DNA of 64,000 nt from Ypsolopha sequella (taxonomy: Eukaryota; Arthropoda; Insecta; Lepidoptera; Ypsolophidae). Of the stretch, positions 21,302-33,800 are shown in pieces. Both the position numbers and the translations under genes were made by a program. The stretch's first letter is position 1. Each line of letters opens with the position of its first letter. The notes under the pieces are model-generated. The model was not told where the DNA came from, ran no database searches, and worked only from the letters and a program-made list of their open reading frames with translations. The stretch is taken from the NCBI GenBank assembly GCA_934047225.1, contig OW203983.1:37816310-37880309 (forward strand). Reading direction: 5' to 3'.

Positions 21302-21460
21302 CCGATTCTGAAGGCTTTAATTTAAGTTTTAGTGCTGTCAAAACTAAAACTTTTTCAAAGTAATTTAGCTTCTGTTCCTAACATTTAAAGACTATTTTGT
21401 AATCAAGAAAATCAAGTTTAGACAGCACTAAAACTAAAATTAAAGCCTTCAGATTCGGCT
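21302..21460. mobile_element. Palindromic MITE (GCCGATTCTGAAGGCTTTAA family), copy A
   Basis: GCCGATTCTGAAGGCTTTAA and GTTTTAGTGCTGTCAAAAC on the left pair with GACAGCACTAAAACTAAAAT and TTAAAGCCTTCAGATTCGGC on the right. ATTGT lies just outside both ends (with one extra base each side). Same family as 25810-25942 and, degraded, 1641-1751. Confidence 0.85.
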
Positions 21461-21900
21461 CTATTGTTTAGGTATTTTGAAAACAACTTGAAACATAAAG
21501 AACAAAGAAAAAAATAATAATCATTAATTCTGTATTACCAAGAAATAAAAAATAATCTTTTAAATAGAAAATCATAGTATTACCAATAAATAAATATTAG
21601 AATAATAATAATAATAAAGGACACAAGGAATATGGCGGCGACTGCAAGCAACAAGCAACCCCATCAAAGACAATATAATGTAATCCTAAGTAAGACCTAA
21701 CAGATAAAGGTTTTACTTATCAGTATTCTCTGACATGGACCATTCAGAAATGTATTGCATTGTGGTGTACCGCCTGGCGTCCGTTCAGGTAGACTCCTCG
21801 CACCTGTGATTCAACTAAGTGGCATCGCGCGCGATTAAAGACTGCTACGAGGCCAGGCCTGCACTCGTAGGCGATGAAACTAACGGCTAATAAAAGGACC

Positions 21901-22067
21901 AGCGGGCCTATTATGTATCTTTGTAATAGAAGTGCGAACGTACCCTTATCAAGTTATCACTGATATGTATATAATATTATGATGATCCTTATACAATCGA
22001 AATTCGGTAGTATAGCTATGTTTTTGGAAGTTGGCAATCGATTCAAAGATAAATAAGAGGCCCGCTG
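21901..22067. mobile_element. GCGGGCCTATTATGTATCT MITE, diverged copy
   Basis: Ends GCGGGCCTATTATGTATCTT and CAAAGATAAATAAGAGGCCC match the tandem pair just downstream, but the interior is diverged. Confidence 0.6.
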
Positions 22068-22138
22068 TTCGCAAGATGACCAAATCTGAGATTGAAGTGA
22101 CTAATTCTACAAAAGGCCAATACTTCAAATGACCTGCG

Positions 22139-22601
22139 GCCTATTATGTATCTCTAGTTGCCTTCTGGACTTGGTGTCTATCATCAAAAACATAGATATA
22201 CTATCGAATTCCGATGTCCTAAGGATATTTTCGCACTTGAAGTGACGACACAGTTCGTTAAAATAGTTCAATACCCACTAAAGGCAATTTTGAAATTTCA
22301 GTTTTTATCTATGTTTTTGATGATAGGCACCTAGTGCAGTTGGCAACTAAAGATACATAATAGGGGGGCAGCGGGCCTATTGTGTATCTCTAGTTGCCTT
22401 CTGGACTTGGTGTCTATCATCAAAAACATAGATATACTATCGAATTCCGATGTCCTAAGGATATTTTCGCACTTGAAGTGACGACACAGATTGCTAATAG
22501 TTCAATACCCACTAAAGGCAATTTTGAAATTTCAGTTTTTAGCTATGTTTTTGATGATAGGCACCTCGTGCAGTTGGCAACTAAAGATACAGAATAGGGG
22601 G
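22139..22601. repeat. Two tandem copies of a 226-bp palindromic MITE
   Basis: Copies at about 22139-22364 and 22375-22601 both begin GGCCTATTRTGTATCTCTAG and end GGCAACTAAAGATAC. Arms TCTATCATCAAAAACATAG and CTATGTTTTTGATGATAG are complementary. The copies differ at only a few positions (for example CAGTTCGTTAAAAT against CAGATTGCTAAT). A partial relative is at 32455-32515. Confidence 0.9.
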
Positions 22602-22609
22602 GCTGATCT

Positions 22610-23045
22610 AAAAATGACTCAACTTTTCTCAGGATGATAAGACATCATTTATAAAATAAAAAAAGTGTAGAAATAACCATATAAATCATTTTATCTACGG
22701 AAATAAGGCAAAAAGATTGCAAAATTATTAATAGGTATGTTGTTTGTTAGTTCATTTTCTTGAACTTTGTAATTATTTCTATAAGTGACCGTTTGTTTCT
22801 TAATAAAAAAAAATATAAGTACCTAGATTGTTTATCCGATGTTATAATATCACATTGTAAACAAACTAACTTCGTTCGATTCGTAAACAAGCACTCGTGT
22901 CCCAATGTCTCAAAGTATGTTACAGTTGCACAAAATACTATTTATCACCAATATTTTTAACAACAAATAATTCAGCTAATAATTGCGGTGTAAATATTAA
23001 ATCATAAAATATCTTGAAAATTTCACTTCAAAGCAAAAGCTGTAA
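22610..23045. other. Intergenic AT-rich DNA
   Basis: Contains CCAATGTCTCAAAGTATGTT (22901) and TACAGTTGCACAAAATACTA, a repeat also found at 37420-37460. No gene recognised. Confidence 0.4.
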
Positions 23046-23059
23046 ATAAATACTCTATG

Positions 23060-23200
23060 CAATAAGGCTCACGTCCCGTCACGTTGGCACGGAATAAATC
23101 GTCGGTGAAAAGTGGGCGTACGTTGGTTGGCTTACAGTACCCGTGTCGGACGTATAAGGTAAGTAATACACTTACCTTATACCCGACATGGATAAGTATA
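23060..23200. mobile_element. SINE fragment with 3' hairpin
   Basis: CACGTCCCGTCACGTTGGCA and TCGTCGGTGAAAAGTGGGCG match the body of the SINE at 6388-6720. The following TATAAGGTAAGT...ACTTACCTTATA is a short hairpin. Confidence 0.6.
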
Positions 23201-23261
23201 ATATATATATTTATATAAGGTTGGTAATTTACATAATTAGGTATATTTAAAACTTAGAAGT

Positions 23262-23760
23262 AGCGGCAGAATAACAAAACCTTATGATTATTAAAATGTA
23301 CTTCCTAAATTCAACTAAATAAGGTACAATATTCAATACACGTTGCTTGAACGTAATGAGTATAGCTACTGGTGGCTGAATAGCAGAAACGGCTATCCTG
23401 CCGTAAGTTGATTTATGGGCCATTTGAACCTATCAATACTGAAGTATTTTTATGTCACAAATTCATTTCTGCATCGGCTACGGCGCTGCGGGAAGTGCAG
23501 CCCCTTCGCCCTTGCGTAACAAAGGTCCGGCACCCACGCTCGCCTTCGCAGCTTCGGCCGTTGTTACGGCGGGCGTGGGCTGCCCTCCCTTCGCACCTTC
23601 GGCTTTTTATAGGTATAAACACTCTAGGGATAGCAGCCAAAAGACTGTATAGAGTCGGGGTGTACTGAGTCGGTCTTGCCCTTCTTAGCAAGAATAATCA
23701 TAAACTTGTGGTAGAATAATTAATTTTGTTATTCTGCCGCTAGTGGCAGAATATATTATT
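23262..23760. mobile_element. About 500-bp element with GCGGCAGAATAACAAAA ends
   Basis: GCGGCAGAATAACAAAA at the left and TTTTGTTATTCTGCCGC at the right are perfect inverted repeats. The middle (23470-23600) is unusually GC-rich and carries repeated CCTTCGC/GCACCTTCGGC motifs. No protein was recognised in it. Confidence 0.7.
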
Positions 23761-23779
23761 TTGCTAAACCGCCGCTGAT

Positions 23780-24190
23780 GGCAGGCTAGACATTTTCTTA
23801 AAACAATGGTCAATCCCGCATGGCGATTTAGTTATATTCAGTTGACAAATATTTTTTATCAATCAATATCCCACTATAGTTTAAACGAGCATAATTTGTA
23901 TATACTTAAGTAAGTACATGTACATATGTCCAAACCCAGTTTTAGGATGATAAACTTAAAACAGCAACGGAAAATCATAAAGACAGCGTCAACAGACTTT
24001 TTGATAAATATATAAACCGAATTTCCAACTTAACAACATTATTTGTTACTGGCCATATAACAAGTAATGTTGTTATTGTTATTTGGCCTAGGCCGAACTA
24101 TTTTTTAGGAATTCCTTCAGCGCAGAAGAAAGCCGGTAGGTTAGGTTAGAAGTTTGGGTATGGCGAGTCGCGCCACGTAAAAAATATTAA
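23780..24190. other. Intergenic AT-rich DNA with short palindrome
   Basis: CAACATTATTTGTTACTGGC near 24032 pairs loosely with the following CAAGTAATGTTG. Nothing else seen. Confidence 0.4.
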
Positions 24191-24210
24191 AATGGCTCCA
24201 AGAGAAAGAA

Positions 24211-24480
24211 GTGAGCGTGCCAGCGGACCGAGCTCAGTCGCTGGCCGCAGCACACCTCGATGCCATATCAATGTACTGCGAAGGCGATTCAGACTTTGTA
24301 AACTCGGTCAAGTTCGGCTGTGGCGCCTCGTCATTGGGTGGAGAGCACTGTACATGTACACAATCCGAAGGCGAACGAGATGAACAAATCGCAAGTAGAT
24401 GCCAACTTGGCCAACTTAACTGCCAAACATGCTGCGAAAGTACGATCGGCAGTGTATTGATTGGCCATAGACTTATGAAT
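24211..24480 (+). other. Unexplained coding-like block
   Basis: A frame with balanced codon use and raised GC runs from about 24211. It reads VPADRAQSLAAAHLDAISMY, CEGDSDFVNSVKFGCGASSL, then a cysteine-rich part with HCTCTQ and LNCQTCCES. It has no ATG in that frame: an ATG at 24192 (MAPRERSER) is in another frame and would need a frameshift. No splice signals were decisive and no family was recognised. It could be an exon of an unseen gene, a processed fragment, or part of a transposon. A small hairpin (CATAGACTT...AAGTCTATG) follows at 24467-24500. Confidence 0.3.
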
Positions 24481-24659
24481 ATATATCCAAAGTCTATGGT
24501 ATTGGCAGGAAGGGAGAGAGTGAGAAGGACAGCAACAGCGGGCCACGCTCCGCCTTCAAACAGAATACAGTTTTATTCATTAGCCGGAGTACTCCACTGT
24601 TTGTTATATTTTTTATTATTATTTACTATATTTATTAAATATTTATTTTCTAAAATATA

Positions 24660-25307
24660 AAAATAAAAGATGATGTGAAATTTATTGTTTTTATTAATAG
24701 CTATCTGTTTATCTTAAATAAAAATCGCAACTAAATCTTACGTGACACAAATATTATATAAATGGTATTACAACTAGGCATTGTGCCTGCCCCACCAAAG
24801 CAGTCTCGCGGCGGCGGCGATGCTGAGATATGAACCGAAATGCCTTAGACGACGGGAATACTTTGGTGGCACGTGCTCTGCGAATGATAGATACCCGCCA
24901 TAAAATAACATCCAGATAGCCGTTCATAAATGAACACTTTCGTCAGGTTTCAACACTGACAGCAGGGTAGCGTATACAATTTTCAACTCGTGCGACAGAC
25001 ATTGGAACCCGTGTCGCGACCCTGATATCCTTGAAAGTGTGTCGTTTATTAAAATAGCTTGTGGAGTAAATATAAAGATTACGCTGTACACAGGTAAACG
25101 TACAGCGCAAGCGAAGTAACAGGCAGAAGCTTGTTGAATAATATAATGCACAAAAAATTTACATAACTTAAAACTAGTTTCCTCACGAACGTAAAATAAA
25201 AATTCAGATCTTTTGTACATCATTAAAGTTTATGTTCACTCACTCAAGCTTAATTATGTAGAGCTTACGATTAACTAAACTTATTTCAGTAAGGGTGAAT
25301 GTTCCAC
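24660..25307. other. Intergenic DNA, nothing recognised
   Basis: CCCCACCAAAGCAG (24789) and ATACTTTGGTGGCACGTG (24860) form a weak inverted pair around a GC-rich core. No gene recognised. Confidence 0.4.
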
Positions 25308-25315
25308 AGTCTTGG

Positions 25316-25587
25316 CATGGGCGTAGCCACGGTGGGGCAGGGTGAGGCGCTTGCCCCACCCTGGCTCTGACCTGTAAGGTACCTAACCAAAACTAAATTA
25401 TCTAGGTACTAACTACAATACGTAAGAAAGTTCACACTCGACAGTCGTCAGTCGACAAAGATACTGAATAACAAATTGGCATACGCACAGAGCCCAAACG
25501 GCTGAAGGTGGAGACACATTTTTAGATGGTAGATGTTGTGGTGTGTAGGTGTGCTCCACCCTAAGCCCATGGCTGGCTACGCCCATG
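25316..25587. mobile_element. hAT-type MITE (CATGGGCGTAGCCA ends)
   Basis: Ends CATGGGCGTAGCCA and TGGCTACGCCCATG are perfect inverted repeats. They are flanked by perfect 8-bp duplications AGTCTTGG (25308-25315 and 25588-25595). Interior of 272-bp element is non-coding. Confidence 0.9.
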
Positions 25588-25809
25588 AGTCTTGGTGTAA
25601 TATTTTACATAATCCTATAATATTACTCGAATATTTTACTTTACTTTTAAAAGATCTGTGTAACACTCTTAAAAACTCTTTGGTTCTATATACAATTTTA
25701 TTATGATCGTTGAATTTCAATACAAAACTAGATATCACATTTCTAAAGTAATTTTATAAGTATACCAAAATTTATTTCCGAAAATAATGAATTACTGTTT
25801 AAACAGTAA

Positions 25810-25942
25810 AGCTGATTTCAAAGGCTATAAGTTTAGTGCTGTTACAATTAAAATTTCAAAATAGTACTTAAATGAACTTAAAAGCTCAATTCGTTTTGAC
25901 AGCACTAAACCAAAAACCAAAGCCTTTAAAAACAGCTTCACT
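25810..25942. mobile_element. Palindromic MITE (GCTGATTTCAAAGGCT family), copy B
   Basis: AGCTGATTTCAAAGGCTATA and TTAGTGCTGTTACAATT pair with TTGACAGCACTAAACC and AAAGCCTTTAAAAACAGCTT. Related to 21302-21460. Confidence 0.75.
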
Positions 25943-25949
25943 AAGTAGT

Positions 25950-27116
25950 TACCTAACAACACATTTGCGCCTCGGTACGCTTTGTTTTGAAAATTTAATC
26001 AGTCTTTATAATTATGTAATAAATCAAAATTGATCAATTCAATAACATTTGCACAAAAAAAAAACATTTTGCTCAGTAACGAGTTGTCACTTATTTTTTG
26101 TTCGGTCTGCTCTCAGAATAAGGAATACAAATATTCTGAGGGTCTGCTACTCTGTTTATTGTAGCTTGCACTTTAACAACTTTTTATTTATGAAGATTAT
26201 CTAAATCTTGTGTATTGATTGAAAAAACCGTTTTTTTCATTGAAAAGAATAATGTCGAAATAGGACTTGAAACACCGACCTGGCTCTAACGTCACTATGA
26301 TTCTTCAATTTTTGGTTATTCATCCATCCATTAGCCTGGCCCGTCCACGGCCGGACGTAGGCATTTCCAAGAATTCGCAACTCTTCAAAGATTCACTCAT
26401 ACATAATATAAAATACAGGGTGGCAAAGTGTACGAAATTCTTCTGTTATGCTCTAATTAAAGGCAGTTGTGTTGTCTCTATAATTAATATATTTTTTCTT
26501 TATTAAGGATATTTCCTTATTTGGAACAGTGTAGGTTCTACTTATATTAACCCATCTGTATATATATAACATAGCTATATAAATAGACATGTATATGAAT
26601 ATATTGTGGCACTGAAAATAACACGGCAACATAATATAATATGGCAGTAAATACGAGGTCTATAACATACACTACTCAAATCTATTATTTGTATTTGTGA
26701 CATATTATTATGTATTATCGTTTATCGCGGACGTTAATAGTAATGTTTAATTTGGTGTATTCTCACCTATGCTATTTGTATTTGTAGTGTGTTTTATTAT
26801 AAATCGTTTAGAATCAATCCGTCCAATAACTAAGTATGGCGCGGGTCTATCCGAACGATCGTTATAACTGTAAGCATGAGAAAATTACTGTAGCACCAGT
26901 TATTGCAATAAATATATAAAGAATTTAAATAGTTAAATGTAATTTCATACATTACGACATCAATTTTTACATTAAATATGAAAATATTTTATAATCATGA
27001 TTTATTTTAAGTATACTCTTGATACGTTTAAAACACGGATATAACATATTTTATACTCGGTACCATTCATGTACTTAAAATTTTTAAGACACATCAGTTT
27101 TCATACAAATCACAAA
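25950..27116. other. Intergenic AT-rich DNA with an RTE 3' end
   Basis: At 26318-26395, on the minus strand, a degraded RTE terminus is visible (GTGGACGGGCCAGGCTAATGG before ATGGATGAATAACC). The rest holds nothing recognisable. Confidence 0.4.
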
Positions 27117-27124
27117 CTCTAAAA

Positions 27125-27977
27125 CAGGGTTTCTTAACCTGGGATCCATGTCATCTGAGTGACGGGGTACAATTTTCAAGATAATAATTAATGCAATTTG
27201 GCTTAATTAAAAAACATGGCTGCAAAATCCATTTTTTATCGATATTAATAATATCAATGACTATAGCTTTAGGCCGCGGCTTCGCTCGGCGAAAATTCCT
27301 ATGCCGTCGGAATTTGGAAAAATTCGGCCTCATTCCTACATTATTAAAACATTTTCCGTGATTTTAGATTTGTTTTCTCCATGATTGTGATTTATGAGTC
27401 AAATCTGAAAGATGCTTACACCAACTTACTTCATAATTCACATTGACGTCGCGCTGATTCAGTGACAAGGCAGTGGTCTAACCATCTTCAACAGCCGTGA
27501 GCTTCACTAATGTATGTATTCGAATTTAACCCTAAAATACTGACACATCCACACGAGTCCAGTCTTGATCACCACAGAACTTTCCAAACTCTCTAAAAAT
27601 AGCTCACCTGGGTGAGCGTTATAATCTTGCTATTCTTTTTCAAGTAAGGCCTTGTATCTTCGTTGGATAGTAACTGATGCTTGCTTCAACTGCAATATTA
27701 CTTATTAAAAAAAATGTTGAAAAAAAATTGATTTAATATACGGAATTGTCCAAACGCAAGAGCATGTTTAGCGGAGCCGGCTCTTACTGTACTTAACTAA
27801 CTTAAGTAGCAGCAACCTTCTCATTATCAGAGTTATTTGCTATTGTCCAGTCCTACCTAATAAAGAATATTATCAAATTCCATTGTTTTCTTTTACAACA
27901 ATTCCGTGCGAAAAGGATCCGTGGGGTATTAATTTCTTGTAAAGTGGTCCCGAATACAAAAAGGTTAAGAAACCCTG
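27125..27977. mobile_element. 853-bp hAT element (CAGGGTTTCTTAACCT ends)
   Basis: Ends CAGGGTTTCTTAACCT and AGGTTAAGAAACCCTG are perfect inverted repeats. They are flanked by perfect 8-bp duplications CTCTAAAA (27117-27124 and 27978-27985). No intact transposase was found. The end sequence is close to that of the element at 46975-47597, which differs in its interior. Confidence 0.92.
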
Positions 27978-27985
27978 CTCTAAAA

Positions 27986-28386
27986 GAATCCTAGAATAAT
28001 ATTTACAGAGATCTATTATTTTTAACAAAGCTTACTTAGGTTCGTTTGAGTCTTACAGATTTTGCTACAAAATCCGTACAAAAGCGTACTAAATAAAAAA
28101 ATAAAAAAACGCTATACAACAATCAAACACACGAGTCAATGTGATTAAAATTTGAACATTGTATCTGATTCAATGTGATTTTCAGTTTACATTACATGAA
28201 AGCCAATCCATATAAAATACTATTAAGAAATGCACAACCTGCTTACGCTTTTTGATACACATCTATTCTATCAAGCTTGAAACTAAAAATCGACTAGAAG
28301 TAGTCTCAAGTTCTGTAACAGCGCAATAAATAAATTCTAGCTTTCTCAAAAGCTCCCAAATATATTTTCTCTTATACATAAATTGT
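27986..28386 (-). other. Meltrin: 3' UTR side of the ADAM gene
   Basis: Sequence downstream of the TAG at 28387. A clear minus-strand AATAAA close to the stop was not found. The hAT element at 27125-27977 would lie in or just past the 3' UTR. Confidence 0.4.
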
Positions 28387-30820
28387 CTACTTTTTCACTG
28401 CGGTAGAATCTCGACCAAAAGATTTCCTATTTTCGAATTTTTGTTGCAAACTCGCAACGTTCGACGGTTTAGCTGTTAACTTGGTAGCACTGGGTTTAAC
28501 ATTCGAATCAGTTCTTTGAACACTTATAGTTGTAGGTTTAGGCACAATTTTAGGTTTATTTTTATTTAAATTATCCGCTATCGCTTTAACATTAGAGTCC
28601 ACTTTTGAGTTCACTCGACCGAGTGCTGGATTTTTGTCTGATTTTTGATTAGAAGATGAATTAATAGGTTTCTGAGATGGAGTCGATTTTGGAGTTGGTT
28701 TTTTTTCTGCCAGAGCAGGTTTCGAAGGAGGTCTAGCGTTATCGTTCACTTTAGGTGCATTGCTAGGTTTTGCCGCTAATTTAGGTGTTTCGATTGGAGG
28801 CCTGTTGTTGTTTATAACATCAGGCGGTTTCACGTTTTTCGTTTCAGCAGTTGCGCAGCTCGAAACTACATCTGGACTGTTAACTGTGGGTTTTTGTTGT
28901 GACATATTTTTCGGCGTGTTTTTAGGTGACTGTGGGACGTTACGAAATGAGGAAGTGTTTTTTAAAGCCGGAGGAGTGACTTGACGACTAAAAGTTGGGA
29001 TTTTAGAGTTTATTTTCATCGTAGGTGACGGTGGCGCTTTTTCGCCGCTTTCTTCATGTTTCAGGTCCACATTTGGGTCCTTATTTACAAATGTGGGTAC
29101 GTTCACAGCAGAAGGGTGTAAATAGCCGCTGCTCGTCGTCGAAACTGTAGATTTCGCGCCGGAATTGCTGTAAACACTCTCGGGTGTTTTGTACTCACTG
29201 TTCATGTATGTACTATCTCTGTTTCTCTCTGCATTCATCTTTTCTCTTTCTTTCTTCTTCCTGGCGAGAGTAGAGGTCGAATATATCGAGTCGAAGTTCC
29301 GATTTTGTATCTCATTAACTATTTCGCCCAACAAACCCATACTATCTGTGCTTCCAGAATTGGAAGTAATAGGTTTAGGAGTATTGTAGCCCTCGGGAGG
29401 GTCCTGGGGTATAGTTTTTATCGGTGGAGGAACGCCAGGAAGCGGTTTCGAATGCTTTTCGGGGCTTTCCTCGATTATCGCGTAAATATTATCTCCTTCC
29501 TCATCTATATGCGCCAGAGGCGCTTGTTTTTCCTCTATACAGTCCACGTAATCTGGTGATTTCTCAGGTTGAGGTTTCGGGTTTTGATAGAAGGAAGTAG
29601 GTGGTTTGGTATCGTTGTTGGGTAGAGGTGGCGGGGGCGCTGTTGGTCTCCCGACTACGGACACCGGTCTCGGGACCCCTGGGGCCTGCCTCATGGACCC
29701 GAAACTCTGTATCGCGGGCTTCTGAGTAGGAGCCGGGCCTCTCATGCTCTGAGTCCTGTTCACAAAGGATGTGGGGTCATCCCCATCTTCAGAGTCCGAT
29801 ACGACGGGCACAGTGTTCACAGTTAATTCTATATCCTTTTGCAAAATAGGATTGGATATTTGTAAATTGCGTAAGACGACTTTGTCAACGGTTTTAGGAA
29901 CTTTCACCAGGTGGTTTTGATTTTTAGGCAACGAATGACTTCTTTCTACTGGATTGCGTTGCTTCTCTTTAGGCTTTTCGTGTTTTAAAAAAGACGCTAT
30001 TCGATTTAAAGATATACCTTCCTTAACCTTTTTTGGTTCCTCGGGCAACGGTTTCTGTAGAACATTACCGGCTGAATGCATACTTAAAGGTCTTTTAGGG
30101 AGATCAGGGGAGTCTTTAGGTATTCCTGGAGCACTCCTGTTGGGACCCAAAGTTTTAGACCCTTGTAAAGGTGATATCAACTCTTTGGCTGTGCAAGTAG
30201 ACGCTTCCAATATCGGGCTGGAGATAACAGGTCTCGGCGGAGTACTCAACGTGGGGGGAGAAATATCTTCAGTTTTCTCTGCACTTATTAAAGCTTTGAT
30301 CCTGTTTTGGACGGAACTATTTGCTCTTTTTATTGACGGACTCGTTTTTGGACTGTTCTGTTTCGCTGTGACCGGTACAACCGGCAAAGGCGGCGCTGTT
30401 CTTAAAACCGGTTTCAAAACGCTTTGGTTTACCAAGTTTTGACTATTGCTTCCGCTTCTATGCACCGGTGTTATTTTAGCACTTTTATTTGCCATAATAT
30501 ATTCACTTGTTTTCGTATTAATAACAGCGACTTCCCCCTCGTTAGTTTTGTTATCTGTTGCCTGATTTTTTTCGACAGGCGTTAGAGAGAAGCCTTTGAA
30601 GTTTCCAAAGAAGTTGACGCTCGGATTGATATTGCCAGAAGGGCTGCGATCCGAATCGTTCCTCAGCAAACTGGAGCTCATGTCGTCCGGAGAGGCGAGA
30701 GTGTGAACATTTGGCGTGGGGACGCTGTTCTGGTTGTTCGAACTATGGAAATTAGCTGCAAACTTGCTGGCACTTCTGGATATACGTCTTTGGAGGCTCG
30801 TCTTTTTTGGTGACTGCATC
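28387..30820 (-). CDS. Meltrin: ADAM last exon: 810-residue cytoplasmic tail
   Basis: Follows ATTTTCACAG; the first base completes a split Ser codon. The tail is low-complexity and rich in Pro, Ser, Lys and Asn, with no globular domain seen. Many PxxP sites suited to SH3 binding are present ([26 protein letters not shown]). Tyrosine motifs include PDYVDC (about tail residue 423), NIYAII (about 443), SIYSTS, and TYMNSEY and VYSNS (about 536-552). The last two fit Y-x-N, a Grb2-type SH2 consensus. Human ADAM12 has a tail of under 200 residues, so this is exceptionally long. The first in-frame Met (30819) is internal; the exon joins 34620 in phase. Confidence 0.9.
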
Positions 30821-33800
30821 CTGTGAAAATATTTACATAATTACTTTAAAACAAAATTTTAATGGAGAATGCTTAATATAGTAAGGCCATAGAATTAATT
30901 AATGTAATGTTACTATACATAATTGTAGCTGAGCATTTAGTCTTGCAGTCGTTTTATAAGTACTTCGTCATTCGAATCGAATTAATGGATTACATAACAT
31001 CATTTATCTACTCCCTTCCTACAATAGCGTAATTACAACATCAAAAGCGGTTTTATATGTATGTTTGACCGATGTAATATTACATTAAAACACCGCAATT
31101 CCGCGCTGTGATTGTCCAAATTTACTATAGCACCGCTAGGAAACGGAACACAAACGACGACGATCTTGTTATGCTTCTGATTGGTCTCAGTATATACTAA
31201 TTCCATGGTCTCGACAACAAGGTCTCACCAACACCGTATCATGACAATATCACGAGTGTTCTTTTTTCGTGAAATTGTTACTTGACAATATTAAAAACAA
31301 TAATATGTTAAACTTTTTAAATAAACAAACGTTAAAAAAAGCTTTTTCTTACGCGAGCCAATATTTACGAACAGTATCAATGGGGGGCCAGGTTTATGAA
31401 TTGTTGTCTATAGTATAATTATTTATTAAAATGAAAATATTTGTATTTCCGAAATAAAATTATTGATTGACTCTTATAGGTTTCAACAGCATTAAACGAT
31501 CTCTTATTTATGCAAAATTAAATGATATGAACTATAGACATTCAAATCTGGTACACTATGAAATAGGGTAATTGCAGGTAAGCTATAAATCAGAAACAAA
31601 GATTTATTTATGTAAGAAAGTGCACTATTTAAGTGGTCGATGGTCGAGCGCTTGATTGCGGCCGTTCGCGGGCCGGTGATGGCCTGCGGGCCGTTGTTTG
31701 CCCATGCCTGTGTTAGACGAAGACGATTTTTTCATGGTCGTAGGTATTTTGTGAATTTAGCTTTATACGCACACCTAGTATTTCTGTTTGTCGCCATATA
31801 TTGAAATATTTTGTCACGGAGACGACTCCTACAAGTCTTTATTATATATAGCTATGAGCATAATCAATTGTATAGTTTAGATTCTTACATAAAATAAAGC
31901 AAAGACTAGCATGCAACAGGCGCTACGAGCAACTTAAAAATAACATGCTAACATGAAAATAAACAACCCACTCACCGAGAATAAAGATAGAAGATAGGGA
32001 TTGCCAGGTTAAATAAATCGATAGAAAAACTGTTAGCGTGAAATATACATTGTTAACGAAGGAAAAAAAACTAAAAGGAAAAGAAAACATTTATTTGACA
32101 AAATAATTACAAAATATAGCAACATGACTAATTTTTACATAACTACTAAACTCAAACAAACATACATTCAACCATTACTATAAAGTGAAAACCAACAGCA
32201 GGACGATTCCGTAAGAGCGTTTTCATTCAGACATCTTATCTCATACCTTTACTTCTAGTTTATAAAGCAACACGCTCCTTAATACCAAGATCTTATTGAA
32301 CACGTCAGAATCGGCCTGCTGGTTTGTTTTATAGAGTGGTTAGTTCTATTTAGATTCAGACCAACTCACATTGGTGTCGCCAGGTAGGGGCAGCGCCCCC
32401 CCCCCCCCCCTCCCCCGAAAACCCATCAAATATATTTAAATTTCAAAGTTAAGTTTTTATCTATGTTTTTGATGATAGGCACCCAGTCCAGTTGGCAACC
32501 AAAGATACATAATAAGAGGGGCTGGGGCCTAATTGTCTAACTTCAATATATACAAGGTGACTTTTTGATCATCGTCCAAATTCATACTGGTGGCTTGGTA
32601 AGTGATCAGTATCATGGATCAATAACAATTTTGGTGAAATTCGTAAAATGAAATTTCGACTCCCCATAGTGATTCACCTGGGACTGGAACTGAATTTCTA
32701 TGGGAAGCCGAAATTTCATATTACGAATTTCACAAAAATTGTTACTGATCCAAGATACTGATCACTTATCAAGCCTCCAGTATGAATTTGGACGATGATC
32801 AAAAAGTCACCTTGTATATCTATGGCTTTCAAACGTAATATGTTTGGCTAGAAATGACGTGACACATAGTTTGCAGCCAATCACGTGTACTTTATAAAGC
32901 GACAGCGATAGATTGTGTTGAAGTCACACAATCAGGCCCCGGGAGGCGGGCGCTGTGAAGTGTCCTATTTAGTAACATATCTTGTAATACTAAGGGCATT
33001 CTTTCCGAGCCTCGTGTGCCATTACGCTACGGGAATTTAACCCGCGATAATCGGATTATTGATTAGAAATCCGAACACAAAACTACAGAGTCAGTCTAGA
33101 TTAAAATTACAGGTGCAACGCTATTAACCTTGCAAATAAAGAAAAGTTTTATGAATGATCGCCATTCCAGCAGCCAAATTATCGATTTCAATGACACAAA
33201 CGCAAAACTCAAAAAATTGTGTGTAAAAGTGACAGTCACGCTGCAGGCGAAACTTGGTCAATGTGCAGACCTACCATCTTAACTTCACAGTGTATTTATA
33301 ATGTCTGTAGGATATACAGAGAACTAATGACGCTGACATGTGTATATTACAGTGCTGCTCTCACCCAAATCTCAAGTTAAGATGGTTGTTCTGTAGGAAA
33401 CAATGATTAACTGGCACTTACAGCCATCAATTATAATACCAATACAATGAGAGACTTTCTTAAATAAATTAAAAAATGAGAGGTTTCGCTGTCAAAGAGC
33501 GTTCTACTATTAAGACGAGGCCTTCCTTAGGCGCACAACTTTGCAATTATAACCCGTAGAGTAACTTACATAAAGTTGAAAATCGCGTGCGCCATAATGC
33601 GCGCGAACCGATTCAGAACGAGTCTAATTTTAAAATTAAAATCGACTAAAATTACAATATTGCATTTAAGTCATTTTTGAACTTACAACGGTTAATAAAC
33701 AAGCTTTTCGTATTGATAGTAAAATATGACACATAAAAAACAAATGGATTAAACGCAAAACCAAAAAAAAAACACTCAAAAAGAGACTATTTTCAAAAAT

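Noticed and set aside
24331..24546. 71-codon minus-strand frame
   Set aside because: Antisense of the coding-like block; composition favours the + strand frame.
29954..30442. 162-codon + strand frame
   Set aside because: It is the antisense shadow of the ADAM tail exon.
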